From the NCBI GenBank assembly GCA_034359265.1, contig CP136896.1:23219501-23283500 (forward strand): a DNA stretch of 64,000 bases, read 5' to 3'. Below the pieces are notes generated by a model. The model made no database searches. It was not told the origin of the DNA and was given only the letters and a program-made list of their open reading frames with translations. Origin of the DNA: Canna indica (lineage: Eukaryota; Streptophyta; Magnoliopsida; Zingiberales; Cannaceae). Made by a program: the position numbers and the translations under genes. Positions 42,702 to 54,106 of the stretch are shown piece by piece (position 1 is the stretch's first letter; each line of letters starts with the position of its first letter).

Positions 42702-43960
42702 ATGACACCAAAGAGTTTAGCGTCTACAGTCCCTAGGTTTGATAGTTCAAACTTTGGTCTTTGAAATTTTAGGATGCACACATTTTTGAAAACTCAAGAT
42801 TTACGGGTTTATGAAATGTTGAAAACCCATTATATCAAACCTAAGGTAGAGAGTATAAATACATGGACCCAAGAACAAAATGATATGTTTAACTTAAATG
42901 CTAAAGTCATGAATTGCATATTTTGTTCTTTGAAAAATGATATTTTTGAAAAGGTTATGCATTGCACATCGACTTTTGATGTTTGGTCCACTCTGAATAT
43001 TTTATATGATTATGCTAAGACTGAAGAGATTACTACTTATATTGAAGGTGGTGATGACAAGAGTCATCCACCCACTACTAATATCTCTTTTGAAGCCCAT
43101 AGTATTTCTAGTCAAAGAAACACTAAAAGTCAAAAAAGCAAGGTAATTTGCCATTTGTACAAAGAAAATGGACTTGTGAAGAAAAATTTCCCTACCATGA
43201 AGAACAGGGCAAGGAAGAGGTCTAGTGCTCCTACATTATCCTCTCACTCACTTGAAGCAACATCTTGCCATGACTATGAAGATACTTCAAAAGTTTTAGA
43301 TAAAAAATTTTATAGTGATAATGATGCTAGTGGCTGTAGTTCTTTAGATATGACCTACAATGAGCTATTAGAAGAAGATGTATGCCATGCTCATGAAATC
43401 AAATAAGGAAAATAAGATAATCAAGAAAGAAAATTTGAAGCTTGTTAATATTTTGCATGAATTAAAGGTTGAAAATGAGAAATTGAAAACTAGAATGATT
43501 GATCCTTGACATGATACATTAACTCTTGAAGTTAAAGATTTGAAACTTGAAAAATAGATTGAAGTTTGCAAATAATGATTTCAAAAATTTAGATTGATAA
43601 TTTGACATTAGAAAATTCAAAAATTAAGAATGAAAATTGTATGTTGAAATCTCAATTGCATGTCTTGTATCAATCTATTGATACTTTCAAAAATGAGGTT
43701 GTGTTTTTGAGTAGGAAAGTTAATGAATTTACAAATATTTCCTTTAAGAATTCTAGGAATAAAAATGTTTCATTTAAGAATACTCATGCTCATCATGTTT
43801 CCTATGTTAAGCATGTTCAAAAAAAAATGAAAAGAAAAAGTTCAATGGACATTGTTTTTGTTGTAGTATTTATGGTCATGTAATCTATGATTGTGCTTTT
43901 AAGATGAACCCTAGTGTATTTAAGACAATTTGGATTGCCATCGCTCAAGGATGAGGAATC
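42702..43960 (+). pseudogene. SIRE-like Copia gag
   Basis: An ATG at 42702 starts MTPKSLASTVPRFDSSNFG. A TGA at about 42762 interrupts where Trp is expected. The main open part (42774-43406) reads RMHTFLKTQDLRVYEML, INTWTQEQNDMFNLNAKVMN and HCTSTFDVWSTLNILYDYAK, the UBN2/gag_pre type domain. Further frames (43407-43880) encode Lys/Asn-rich coiled-coil sequence. A complete CCHC zinc knuckle (CFCCSIYGHVIYDC) lies near 43860-43905. Several stops and frame changes are present. Confidence 0.8.
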
Positions 43961-44689
43961 CGATGATTGAAGTTGCTTGAGGATTTAAATGATTCATTAT
44001 GTCAAGTTGCAACTTCAAGTTGTCACCTAGACGCCTCCGGTATGGTAAAGTGGCATCTAAACTATCTTGGTATCATCTCCTTACTTGTCTTGTCATTTAG
44101 TTGGAATTTCTTATACATACTTGATATTGGTTCATTTTCCTACTCTCGATATATGAAATGATTTTTTATTTTAATTTTCGATCTCTTTGGAGACCTTAGT
44201 GGCCTATAAAGGGCCTATGCGACATTGTTGTTCTAAACCCTTGGCTAAGTGTGGTCTTTCGGTTTCAACCAATAGGAAGGGTTGAAGATCTTATTTTACA
44301 AATATTTCATATTTCGATATCTCTTGATTCATGTTTATATCATGTTGATTCCTTTAAAATGAATCTTCACTATTTAGCAAAGTCTGATTCTTGAAAATGA
44401 AACTTGATTTTTTCTTTGCTATTTAGTATGATAATTTGCTAGTAATTATATTTTCATTATGCTACTAATGAATGTTGCTTGCAAGTTATTAAAAAGTTAA
44501 TGGGAGACTATTTTATAAAGAAAAATGACAAGTTTGACAAAATTCTCATGTATGAAGTATGATTTTGATTTTCACAAAAATCTTAGCATTATACCTCGAT
44601 ATTTATGCTTTAATGATGTCTCTGTATTCATGATTGAAATAACATGAAAAATAATTTGGACATCTGTTACGAAGACCATCGGGTGCCTA

Positions 44690-44872
44690 GTTTGAAAATG
44701 TGATGGATTAGTAGTAGAAGGTAGGAAGAAGGGTAGAGGTAGGACTAGGGATCACGTGGAGAGAAATATTATCTAAGGATCTACGGTTACTAAATATTGA
44801 GGCAAATCTAGCTTTGGTTGGAAGAATTTGAAGACAGAAAATCCATAAAGCCAACTCCATCTAGCATGAGAT
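44690..44872 (+). pseudogene. RTE-like LINE C-terminus (3' piece)
   Basis: It reads with frame changes as a GRKKGRGRTRDHVERN-like block followed by DLRLLNIEANLALV and a W/K/R-I-HKA ending. This is the hallmark C-terminal segment of RTE-like plant LINE ORFs. It pairs with the RT fragment at 41228-41531 on the other side of the Copia insertion. Confidence 0.55.
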
Positions 44873-45465
44873 TAAGGGCGCATTTGTTCGCGAAAATATT
44901 TTTCGACTTTTCGTTTCGTGAAAATCGAAATGGATTTTCAAATTTCAGAATTTTGGTTTCGATTTTTTTGTTTGGCGAAAACACGTTTATTTGGCATGTT
45001 CAAATTTTATGTTTCACGAAATGAAACCAGCAAAAACTTGTTTGTTTTGTGTTGATTTCGATGATAGTTTTTGGGACGAAAACTAAAATTGTGTTTGTTT
45101 ATCAAACATAATTTCAGTTACAATTTATTTATTAATATTATTTTATTTATTATAATTTATTTAATTTGATATCATTAACTTAAATTTAAAAATATATGAA
45201 TAATATTAATTAGTTAATAAAAATATTGTGAATATTATTTAATTAGAGTATAAAAATCACTAAAAATTATTAAAATATATTTTATTATATTTTTTAATTT
45301 ATAAATAATTCGAAATAAAAAATATTTGTAAATAATATTAATTAGTTAATAAAAATATCAGCTAAGTATGAATATCATGATGAACTAATTATCAATTAAA
45401 TAATGATTAACTTTAGCAATAGCATACAATAAGTCACCTTTAAAATTCTTACAGATAGAGGTCTA
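44873..45465. other. AT-rich stretch with MITE-like terminus
   Basis: It begins AAGGGCGCATTTGTTCGCGA, typical of hAT-type MITE ends, then has GAAAATCG/CGATTTTC inverted motifs to about 45110. The rest is AT-rich. No matching right terminus was found. The last part may be the 5' UTR of the following LINE. Confidence 0.35.
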
Positions 45466-47486
45466 ATGGCACGCTCCTCTCTAGCGACAAAGGGCGACTA
45501 CGAGGCGACTCTCGCTACGATGGTAGAGGACGACGATCCTCCACCCCCTGATGACCTTTCCCCTTCCCGACAACAACCCCCACCCTCCTCCATCTCCAAG
45601 GACTCCCCGATGAAGGAGTCTCTTCCTCTGTCGACCTCTTTGATAGCTACCATCGATCCTTCGCGTCATGCAGATCCATCGAGTTCTAATCCTTCCTCCA
45701 GCAACCAGACCTCTTCCTCAAACGACATCTTCCCCCCCCCTTCGTAGGTATGACCCTTTCCCCAATTTTTCACGCAAACCCTAACCCTAATCCGAGTCCA
45801 TTATCGCCCCCTGGAGTCTTGATCTCTCCTTCCTCCGAAGATTCCCCTCGCCCAACAACAGGTATGACTTCCACCCCTGTCCCTTCCATAAATCCTAACC
45901 CTAACAATTCTCACAGGAACCCTAACACTATATCGGACTCGCCGCACACTGGTTCCATGGGTTCGAGTCTCTCTCCCTCCCCCCCCGACACTTACTTGGG
46001 CCTAGATTCTCCGTGGATCTCATGCAAAGAATCCTAAACCTACCGAAACTTTCACCTTCTCCAAAATTGCTAAAAATGCCTCTGGTAAGGTCTCTTTTAC
46101 TCTTGAGCAAGTTTTCGAATGACAATCTTCTTGGCACAGTAGCCTTGTGGGTAAGTTTCTTGGTCGGCCGTCTCCCTTATCAGTTGTTTCTCGCTGGGCT
46201 TCTAATCTCTGGACCTCTTTCGGTTTGTGTAATGTTTTAGACCTTGAAGAAGGTTTCTTTGTGTTTCAATTTCGTGATATTTCTAACACAACTTCGGTTC
46301 TTACGGGTGGTCTTTGGTCCTGCCAGGGTGCTATCATCCGTTTGGTTCCCTGGAAACCCTTATTTCATCCCTGGTTGGAAGATTTTACTTCTACTCCGGT
46401 TTGGTTGCATATACATGGAACCCTACTTCTGTCACGCAAATTGCAAATAGTCTTGGCAATCTAATATCTATAGATTCTCGCTCTTTTGAATTCAATCGTG
46501 GAAAATATATTAGAGTTTGCATTGAAATTGATCTGTCTCAACCGATAAAACAAGGAATTTGGATTTATGTCCCTGGCCATGAGTTTTTTCAACCTGTCAT
46601 TTATGAAAATCTTCGTACTGTGTGCTTTTTATGTGGTTTAGTTGGCCATAGGGAACATTCCTGCCCTAGGAAGAATTCCCCTATCCATCCCGAGAACCAT
46701 TCCCCCAAATTAGACACTAAAAACCCTACCCCTACCACCGATCACCCTTCCGTAGACTCCAGTAGTGGCACCTCTAATACCACCCCCATTCCTTGCACTC
46801 AGGAAGCTAACTTGATTCAACCTAATGATGTTGAGGAACCAGTGTGTGGGCCCTGGATCCAAGTTAGACATAGAAAAGGTCGGAAACATGCTGCTATGCA
46901 GCAAGCCATTGCACACCATGGTGTAAATAAACCCAAAGCCTCCATAACACACAAGGATGCCTCCATCAGGAAGGCTGATGATAACCAACTTCCTGAGTCA
47001 ACACCTAAGCCTTTTACTAAGGTTCACTACACCTCTAAAAACCAGGATCCTAGAGGAAATCATTCTTTTAACTCTAAGAAAACCTTTGTCAAGGATAAAA
47101 TTCCCCTTACTTACAAAAAAATTCATGACCTTACGCAAACAAAACCTAAAAATTCCCCCAGTGATCAAACTATTGAGAAACCTCTCAATATTGCCTCCTC
47201 TGATTTCCTGAAACAATCTTTTGAAGACCTTGTCAGAGAGGTTTCCCTTATTTTCCAGGCTGATTCTCACAAATCTGTGCCTGAAAAGTCAAGGGATAAT
47301 ATGAAAGGTAAAGCTACCTTACCTAGTAGGCTTAGGAGGCAAAATCACACTTCTCCCAACCTAAGCAAAGATACCTCAATTGTTAAGGGTTCCTCTAATA
47401 CTAAGAGACATAGAAGTGGCTCTCCTATCCCTCCCTTAGCTGATCCCCAGGATCAGATGATGGTTATTCCCTATAATAAATCATGA
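45466..47486 (+). pseudogene. L1-type LINE ORF1 (DUF4283 and zinc knuckle)
   Basis: It begins MARSSLATKGDYEA and continues Pro/Ser-rich. After frame changes it reads SFTLEQVFE then a stop, LVGKFLGRPSPLSVVSRWAS, FVFQFRDISN and TGGLWSCQGAIIRLVPWKP (the DUF4283 domain, 46147-46410). Another frame change leads into 46314-47486: ISIDSRSFEFNRGKYIRVCI, EIDLSQPIKQGIWIYVPGHE and a CCHC knuckle (CFLCGLVGHREHSC, near 46625). The long basic tail runs to the stop. The stop overlaps the ORF2 start (ATGA at 47483). ORF1 protein is an RNA-binding chaperone in L1 elements; here it is broken. Confidence 0.85.
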
Positions 47487-49925
47487 ATATTATAGTTTGG
47501 AATATCAGAGGGGTCCTTAGGCTCACTATTCTTGATAGAATGCACAGCTTGATCAAAACTTGCAATGTAAAAGTTTTTTCTCTTCAAGAAACTCATGTAG
47601 ATGATGCTACCGCCTTATCATTTGTCTCTAAAATTGGTAAAAATTGGTATGATTCCTCTTTTACTTCTAATGGTGCTTCTGGTGGCTTGCTCCTTGTTTG
47701 GAATGCTGCTGCGGTTAAAACTGAAGTTATTTTTTCAAGTCATGATGTAATGCATGCTATTATTTCTATTGACAACTCTAATATATGCAAATACTAATCC
47801 TACCATTAGGAATTTACTTTGGCATAAATTTTCTAGACTAGATTTTTCTTCTTATCCCTGGCTTTTGGTTGGGGATTGTAATTGCATTTTGAACCCCGAA
47901 GACAAGAAAGGTGGCCTTGAATTCAAACTTAATCCTCATATTAGAACCTTTAGGAACTTCATTTTAAACACAAACCTCATTGACCTAGGCTTTAGTGGAC
48001 CCAAATACAACTAGTGTAACAATAGAAAAGGTAAACGTAGAATTCTCATCAGGCTAGACAGAACCTTTGCTAACCCAGCTTGGCTTCACTTCTTTGGAAC
48101 CTCTACTGTTAGACACCTCCTTAGATATGGATCTGACCACTGTCCCCTCCTGATTCAAATCAACCCTATGACCAACTCTAGAAGTAAGCTCTTCAAGTTT
48201 CAAAACTTCTAGACTGAATACCCTGACTCTAGGGACATTATTCAGTCAACCTGGTCTTCCCCTGCTTCTCTCCTCATTCCTCAGAACAAATTTGTTACCC
48301 AACTAAATTCCACTAGAAAAGCTCTCTCAAATTGGAATAAAAACCAAGTTGGAAATCTTGAGGTTGCTCTCAAAGTAGCTAAGGCTGAATGTGCCAAGCT
48401 TGAGTATAAAGAAGCCAATTCTTGCCTTTCCTATTCAGAAGAGACTAACCTCGCTCATATCCCTTTACAACAAAGTTCATGCTCTCCAAAGACAAATTAA
48501 TCTTAAATGGTGGGCTAAAGCCAAAACCAAGTGGCTCTTAGATGGTGACAAAAACATAGCTTTTTTTCATAGAGTTGTCACCTCTAGAAGAAGAACCAAC
48601 CTCATTACCAAGCTAAAAGATGATAATGGTAATATTCTCACTAATGACAACTCCATTCTTCAAGCCTTTGCCAAATATTATCATGAACTCTAGCAAACTT
48701 ACTAATCTCAATCCATTCTCCATCCAACTTTGGCCTGTTTTCCCTACTATCCCTAACTCTTTGAAGGAAAACCTCATCAAACCCTTCACAAAAGAGGAAC
48801 TATGGTCTACTGTTAAGACCATGGCAAATTGGAAAAGTCCTGGGGTTGATGGCTTCACAGCATAGTTCAATAAAAATTATTGGCCCATCATTGAAGAAGA
48901 CTTTTTTGATTGCATAATTAATTTTCAAAACACTTCTTTCCTCCCTTTTTCTTGGAATCAGATCGTCCTAACCTTCATCCCTAAGGTCAGTAACCCCTCT
49001 AAGGTTAAAGACTATAGGCTCATTTCCCTATGTAATTTAAACTATCGTATCCTATCCAAATTGCTTGCCAATAGACTTAAGGAAACTCTTCCCATTCTCA
49101 TTTCTAAAGAACAGTCTGCCTTTATCAAGGGCAAGAAAATTCATGAGAATGTCCTTATTGCCCAAGAAGTTGCCCACTCAATCTTTAAATCCAAAGGAAA
49201 GCACCCTTATATCATGGTCAAACTTGATCTTGCTAAGGCTTTCGACTCTGTATCTTGGCAAGCTATCTACACTGTCTTGGAAGCCTGCAACTTTCCCCCT
49301 ATTTTCATTAAATGGATCCACTCTTGTTTGTCTACTGCCTCCTTTTCTTGCCTTGCCAATGGCAACCTTTCTGGTTTCTTTCAAGCCAACAAGGGTGTAA
49401 GACAAGGAGACCCTATCTCTCCTTTTCTCTACGTTCTAGTGGCCCACACCCTCACCCTTTTAAGTAACATGGCTGTTAATAATAATGATTTCACCCCCCT
49501 AACCATCAAATAGTCCTTCAAAATTAGCCACCTCCTTTTTGCGGATGACATTCTCCTCATGCTTAAAGCTAATGACAAGAGCTTCAATTCCATAAAAAAT
49601 ATTTTTTAGCACTATTATAGCTTAACTGCGCAGAATGTTAACCCCCTAAAGTCTGCCATTTACTTCCCAAATAGTACCCCTTCCCATATTAAGCTTTCTA
49701 TTTGTCGTAAGCTTGGTATGCCTGAAGGTTCATTTCCCGTCAAATACTTAGGCACTAAGATCTCTCCTAATTTCCCTCCTCCTAATGCCTATGATTACCG
49801 CTTCAAATCCATTAACACTAGACTTGGATCAAGGCAATCCAATTACTTATCCCAAGCTAGTAAGCTCACTTTGATCAATTCTGTTCTTACCTCTATACCC
49901 CTCCATACTATTTTTGTCTCCTGGT
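47483..49925 (+). pseudogene. L1-type LINE ORF2 (endonuclease-reverse transcriptase), 5' part
   Basis: The endonuclease begins MNIIVWNIRGV (the WN-RG motif), with LQETHVDDA, WLLVGDCNCILNPEDKKGG (Cys where Phe is usual in GDFN), LDRTFANPAWLHFFG and GSDHCPLLI. The RT has KSPGVDGFTA, IPKVSNPSKVKDYRLISLCN, LISKEQSAFIKGKKIHENVL, MVKLDLAKAFDSVSW, GVRQGDPISPFLYVLV and catalytic FADDILLM. It then reads FPVKYLGTKIS and LTLINSVLTSIPLHTIFVSW. Stops and frame changes occur throughout. At 49926 a Copia LTR interrupts it; the next codons are found at 63902. Confidence 0.9.
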
Positions 49926-50562
49926 TGTTGGCCTTAGTTTTTCAACCTTGGTCTTAATCTCGGTTTTGATGATAACAAATATGGAACTAATATTTCATTG
50001 AGAAATCTTTCAGGTTCCATATCGATTAGCGTTCGATGTCCTCGATCGAATAAATCAAAGAAATCAAAAAATCGAAAGGACATTGATCGTCGCACTCAGG
50101 TTCATCGTGGAATATCTCGAAGTTCAACGTATGCACCAAAGACGTATTGGACGAGCTCAAAGATCACATAGAAAACTCTCCAAGATGACGCACGTTGAAG
50201 GCCGGAACCCAAAAATGAAGCGTGCAAGAAAAATGGCTGAAAAATCAATTTCAGCCTATGTTCGGTCGACCGAATAGGGTTAAAAAAATGGCAGTAGCCA
50301 TTTCGATCGATCGAAAAGTGCCAAAAATTGGCAGTGGCTACTTCGGTCGACCGAGCGATCGACTGATTGAAGCCAAAAATTGGCAGAGGATGCATCGGTC
50401 GACCGAACTGTGGATTGCCAAAGCAGCAACCTGTGTCGATTGACCGGGCGGTCGATCGAATTGCGGAATGCAAGAGTTGCGTTTGGCGGTCGACCCGCCG
50501 GTCAACCGCACAGAGAGAATAGGTGGCGGTCGCTTGAGCGGTCGATCAGTCGGTCAACCGGC
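49926..50562 (+). repeat. Copia 5' LTR, truncated
   Basis: It matches the 3' LTR from TGTTGGCCTTAG through the palindromic GATCGACCG repeats to CAACCGGCCAA. It then breaks off into internal sequence, missing about the last 840 bp present in the 3' LTR. Confidence 0.85.
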
Positions 50563-50570
50563 CAAGGATG
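50295..50570. repeat. GGTCGATCGACC-rich palindromic array in Copia 5' LTR
   Basis: Self-complementary TCGGTCGACCGA, CGGTCGATCG and similar cores alternate with CCAAAAATTGGCAG spacers that are themselves partly palindromic (CCAAAAATTGG). The second copy is at 62755-63060. Confidence 0.85.
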
Positions 50571-53500
50571 AGTTGATGATAGTTGGTGGGAGTTGCATGA
50601 AGACTTAAAACTAAGCCCTCTAACCCCCAAGGACCCCAAGTCATTTGGGTACCAAAGATCTCATCTTCTTTTGTAGGGGGAGCAACCACACAAGGATGAG
50701 TTGATGATAGTTGGTGGGAGTTGCATGAAGACTTAAAGCTTCACCAAATACAAGTTGCAACTTCGCATCGTATGGATGCCTTCGGTATGAAAAATTGGCA
50801 TCTAGTTAATTTGGTATCATCTACTATACCTCCTGTTTAAATTAGAGTTGAAGTTTTTTGATACATGCTTAACATTAGTAGATTTTCCGTTCTCGATATG
50901 AATTTCAAAAATATTTTTGATTTTGATTTCCCAGTCTCTTCGGAGACCTATGTGGCCTGTAATGGGCCTAAGCGACCTTGCGGTTCTAAATTGTAGGCTC
51001 ATTGTGGCCTTTCGGTTTTCAACCAATAGGAAGGGTTGGAGATCATGTTTTCACATTTATTATTTTTGTGATCTCTCAAAATTTGTTTTGGTATAACTTG
51101 ACTTTTTTTTAAACGAATTTCAAACCATTTAGCAAAGTGAACTTCGATAATGATACTTGATGCTTCTCTTTGCTTTTTGGTTGGGTTAGCTTGCTAAGTA
51201 GCTATATTTTCTCTAAAATATTAGTGTAGCTTACTTGCAAGTTATAAGTATCTTAGGAAGGCTAATAACTAAAATGAAAAAGATTAGTTTGGCTAAATTT
51301 TCAAGTATAAGGTATAACTTAGATTAATTCAAAATCTTAGTGTTATACCTCAACGTTTAAGCTTAAATAATGTCTCAATACTCATGATTAGAATTGCATA
51401 TTAAACCCTTGAGTTTTCATGAGTAGGTAGAATTTTAGTACTTAGACAAATTTCATTGAATGAAACTTGCTCTAGGTTGATATTCACTATTAGAGACATT
51501 CATTTTAAGTCCAAACTAGTTAAACATATTTAGGGACCTTATTCCTCAAATGCTTCACATCTTAAGATCCCTTATATTCATTTTGATATCATGATAACTC
51601 CTTAAAATGAATCTCTACTATCTAGCATAGGTTAAGGTTTTTAAATGAAACTTTGCATTGAACCTTTGCTATTTAGTATGTTAGCTTGCTAGTTGGTATA
51701 TAAATTCATTATGATACTAATAAAGCCTACTTGCAAGTTAAGAAAGTGGTAAACATTGAAGGCTATGCTATAATGAAGAAAAGTGAAAAGTAAATGACAA
51801 GTTTGGCAAAATTCTATTGAAAGAGGTATGAATTTGATTTTACAAAAATCTTAATATAATACTTGAATGTTCATGCTTTAATGATGTCTCTATATACTCA
51901 TGATTGATTTTGCATGATAAATATTTAAATTTTCATGAGTAAGAAAAATTTTGATACTTAGGCAATTTCAAGATATCTTGATTGAATGAAACTTGCTCTA
52001 AGTTAAAATTCATATTAGAGACCTCATTTTGAGTTAGTAGTTGGTAAACATGTTTAGATACACATATCACATAAGTCTAGGTATTTAAAATTGGAAATTC
52101 ATGTCTAGATGAACAATGTGATAACTATATCACTTTAAGGGACTTAAACTTGAAAAAGTTTGACCCAAGTCAACAAATCGACTTAGACATTTCATTTTAA
52201 GTCCAAACTTCATAAACATGTTTAGGAATAGGTATGACATGTTTCCATGCACTTAGAGTGAAAAATTCATATGGATATGGATAAAATGACATAGAGGTCA
52301 ATTCATGCCTACCTCTTTTGAACCAAGTTGACCCAAGTCAACCAATTGACTTAGAGGTCTCATTTTCAATCCATATTTAAAGAACATGTTTAGATTTACT
52401 CATGTTAGGTGTCCATAAGTTTAAATTTGAAAAACCATGAGTAAATGATAAGATTGAAACTTAGCAAGTTTTATGATAACTAGCTTAGTTTTGAATGAAA
52501 CCATACTAGGTTGATATCTTGACTTAGGACATAATTTTCATTTCAAACTTGACATACACTCTTTACATGATCACTTTATGGTGTCATAAAAGTTTGAATG
52601 AAAATTGAACATGTTTTAAGAATAACTGAAAATTAAGAAAATGTCATGTCACCCAACAATTGGTAACATTTTCAGTTATTTCTATAGAAATATAAAAAAA
52701 TCTTTTTTAACTGATTCTTGAAACTGCAGCTTCACTGAAAAATCTAGTTTCTTAAGTAAAATTTTTGAAAAGTATCATCAAGAATATGATTTATAGTGGA
52801 ATTTTGAAGTTGGATTTTAAAAACGCAAAGTATCATCTTTTTGAAATATCAATTTTTCCGATACTTTGATTTTTCGTCGAAAACATCAAATGAAAACTCA
52901 TGTATATCATTTTAATTGCATTTCTAATATCATTCACACCATTGCTTAAGTAAAATCATTTCTAGGAATGATTTTGAAATCTTCAATGATAGCTAGAAAT
53001 ATCCACCTTTTTCATTAAAATCAATATAGGATGGAAAATGAACATAGAAAATTCATTTTGAGTTAAAATTTGATACATGCATTTCAAATGACCATTCAAA
53101 AATTAGTATCAAAAATTTTCATCCAACAATTGGTATCAAAAATCTTCGTCAAAAATATGATTTTGTATTAATGTAAAAGTTTGATTTTTGAAATCTTGAA
53201 GTATAGTTTGACCTAAGTAAACAAAGTGACTTAGAAATTTCATTTTAAGTCCAAACTTGATTCATAGACTTACATTCTCTCATGTTTGATGTCTAGATGC
53301 CTAAGATTAAAAAAAAAAAAAAAAATCATGAGTAGATAGCAAAATTTGATACTTAGCCATTTTCATATTTTCATGCTTAATTCGAATGAAACTGTGCTAA
53401 GTTGAAAATTTGAATAAATGACATTAGTTTCACTTCAAACTTGATATTCATGATTTAAATAACCATATCTTGGTATTTTGAAAGTTTGAATGAAATCTAA

Positions 53501-53975
53501 AAATGTCATGAAAAAGATATGAGTACATTCATACTTCAACAATTGGTATCATACTTGAGTGCATACATGATTTAGGTTTGGATTCTATCTATCACTCTTT
53601 GCTATCATGTATGATTTAAGTTCATCTTAAATATTTGTTTTCCTTCCCTTTAGTTGAGATTTTCATGTTTCATGAAAAACTATCTTTAGAGTCTCAACTT
53701 CATGAAAGAATATCTGTTTTTCATCCCTTTGACTAGAGTGACCTTTCTTGCCCTTTTTGATTGATGTCAAAAGGGGGAGAAAATTATAGGTAAAGAGGGA
53801 GAAAAAATATAGGTAAAGGGGAAGAAAATATAGGAAGACCATGCATATAGATATGGGGAGTTTATTTTCATAGATATGCATGTTGATAGGGGGAGAAATC
53901 CCTTAGATGATATCCTCTATGCTTTAATGTATATATTTTCTTAAGGATGTTTGTCATCATCAAAAAGGGGAGGAT
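50563..53975 (+). other. Internal region of non-autonomous Copia, no pol
   Basis: Near 50615-50700 a short gag/pol relic reads NPQGPQVIWVPKISSSF, a motif typical of SIRE-type elements, ending at TGA. A text of about 48 bp starting GGATGAGTTGATGATAGTTG occurs twice (50567 and 50693). From 50750 to 53960 the sequence is AT-rich, non-coding and made of diverged blocks (for example GACCCAAGTCAAC, TTAGAGACATTCATTTTAAG-like). Homology to 43964-44660 shows it is family 3' sequence. Confidence 0.7.
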
Positions 53976-54106
53976 TGTTGGCCTTAGATTTTCAACCTTG
54001 GTCTTAATCTCAGTTTTGATGATAACAAATATGGAACTAATATTTCGTTGAGAAATCTTTCATGTTCCATATCGATTAGCGTTCGATGTCTTCGATCGGA
54101 TAAATC

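Larger units (their letters stand above)
41532..44660 (+). mobile_element. SIRE-like Copia element, pol and 3' LTR deleted
   Basis: 5' LTR, primer-binding site and gag with zinc knuckle are present in order. Then, with no protease, integrase or RT, comes sequence (43964-44660) homologous to the 3' non-coding part of the Copia element at 49926 (50750-51420). No 3' LTR is found. It splits the RTE-like LINE. Confidence 0.75.

Noticed and set aside
45776..45910. CCCTAACCCTAA-like telomere motifs
   Set aside because: Only two or three imperfect units occur, embedded in a proline/asparagine-rich LINE ORF1 frame (NPNPNP). No array is present.
50083..50571. Arg/Ser/Asp-rich frames on both strands (and 62583-63061)
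   Set aside because: They are translations of the GATCGACC palindromic array in the Copia LTR. The same kind of sequence is read on both strands, which is a sign of repeat rather than gene.
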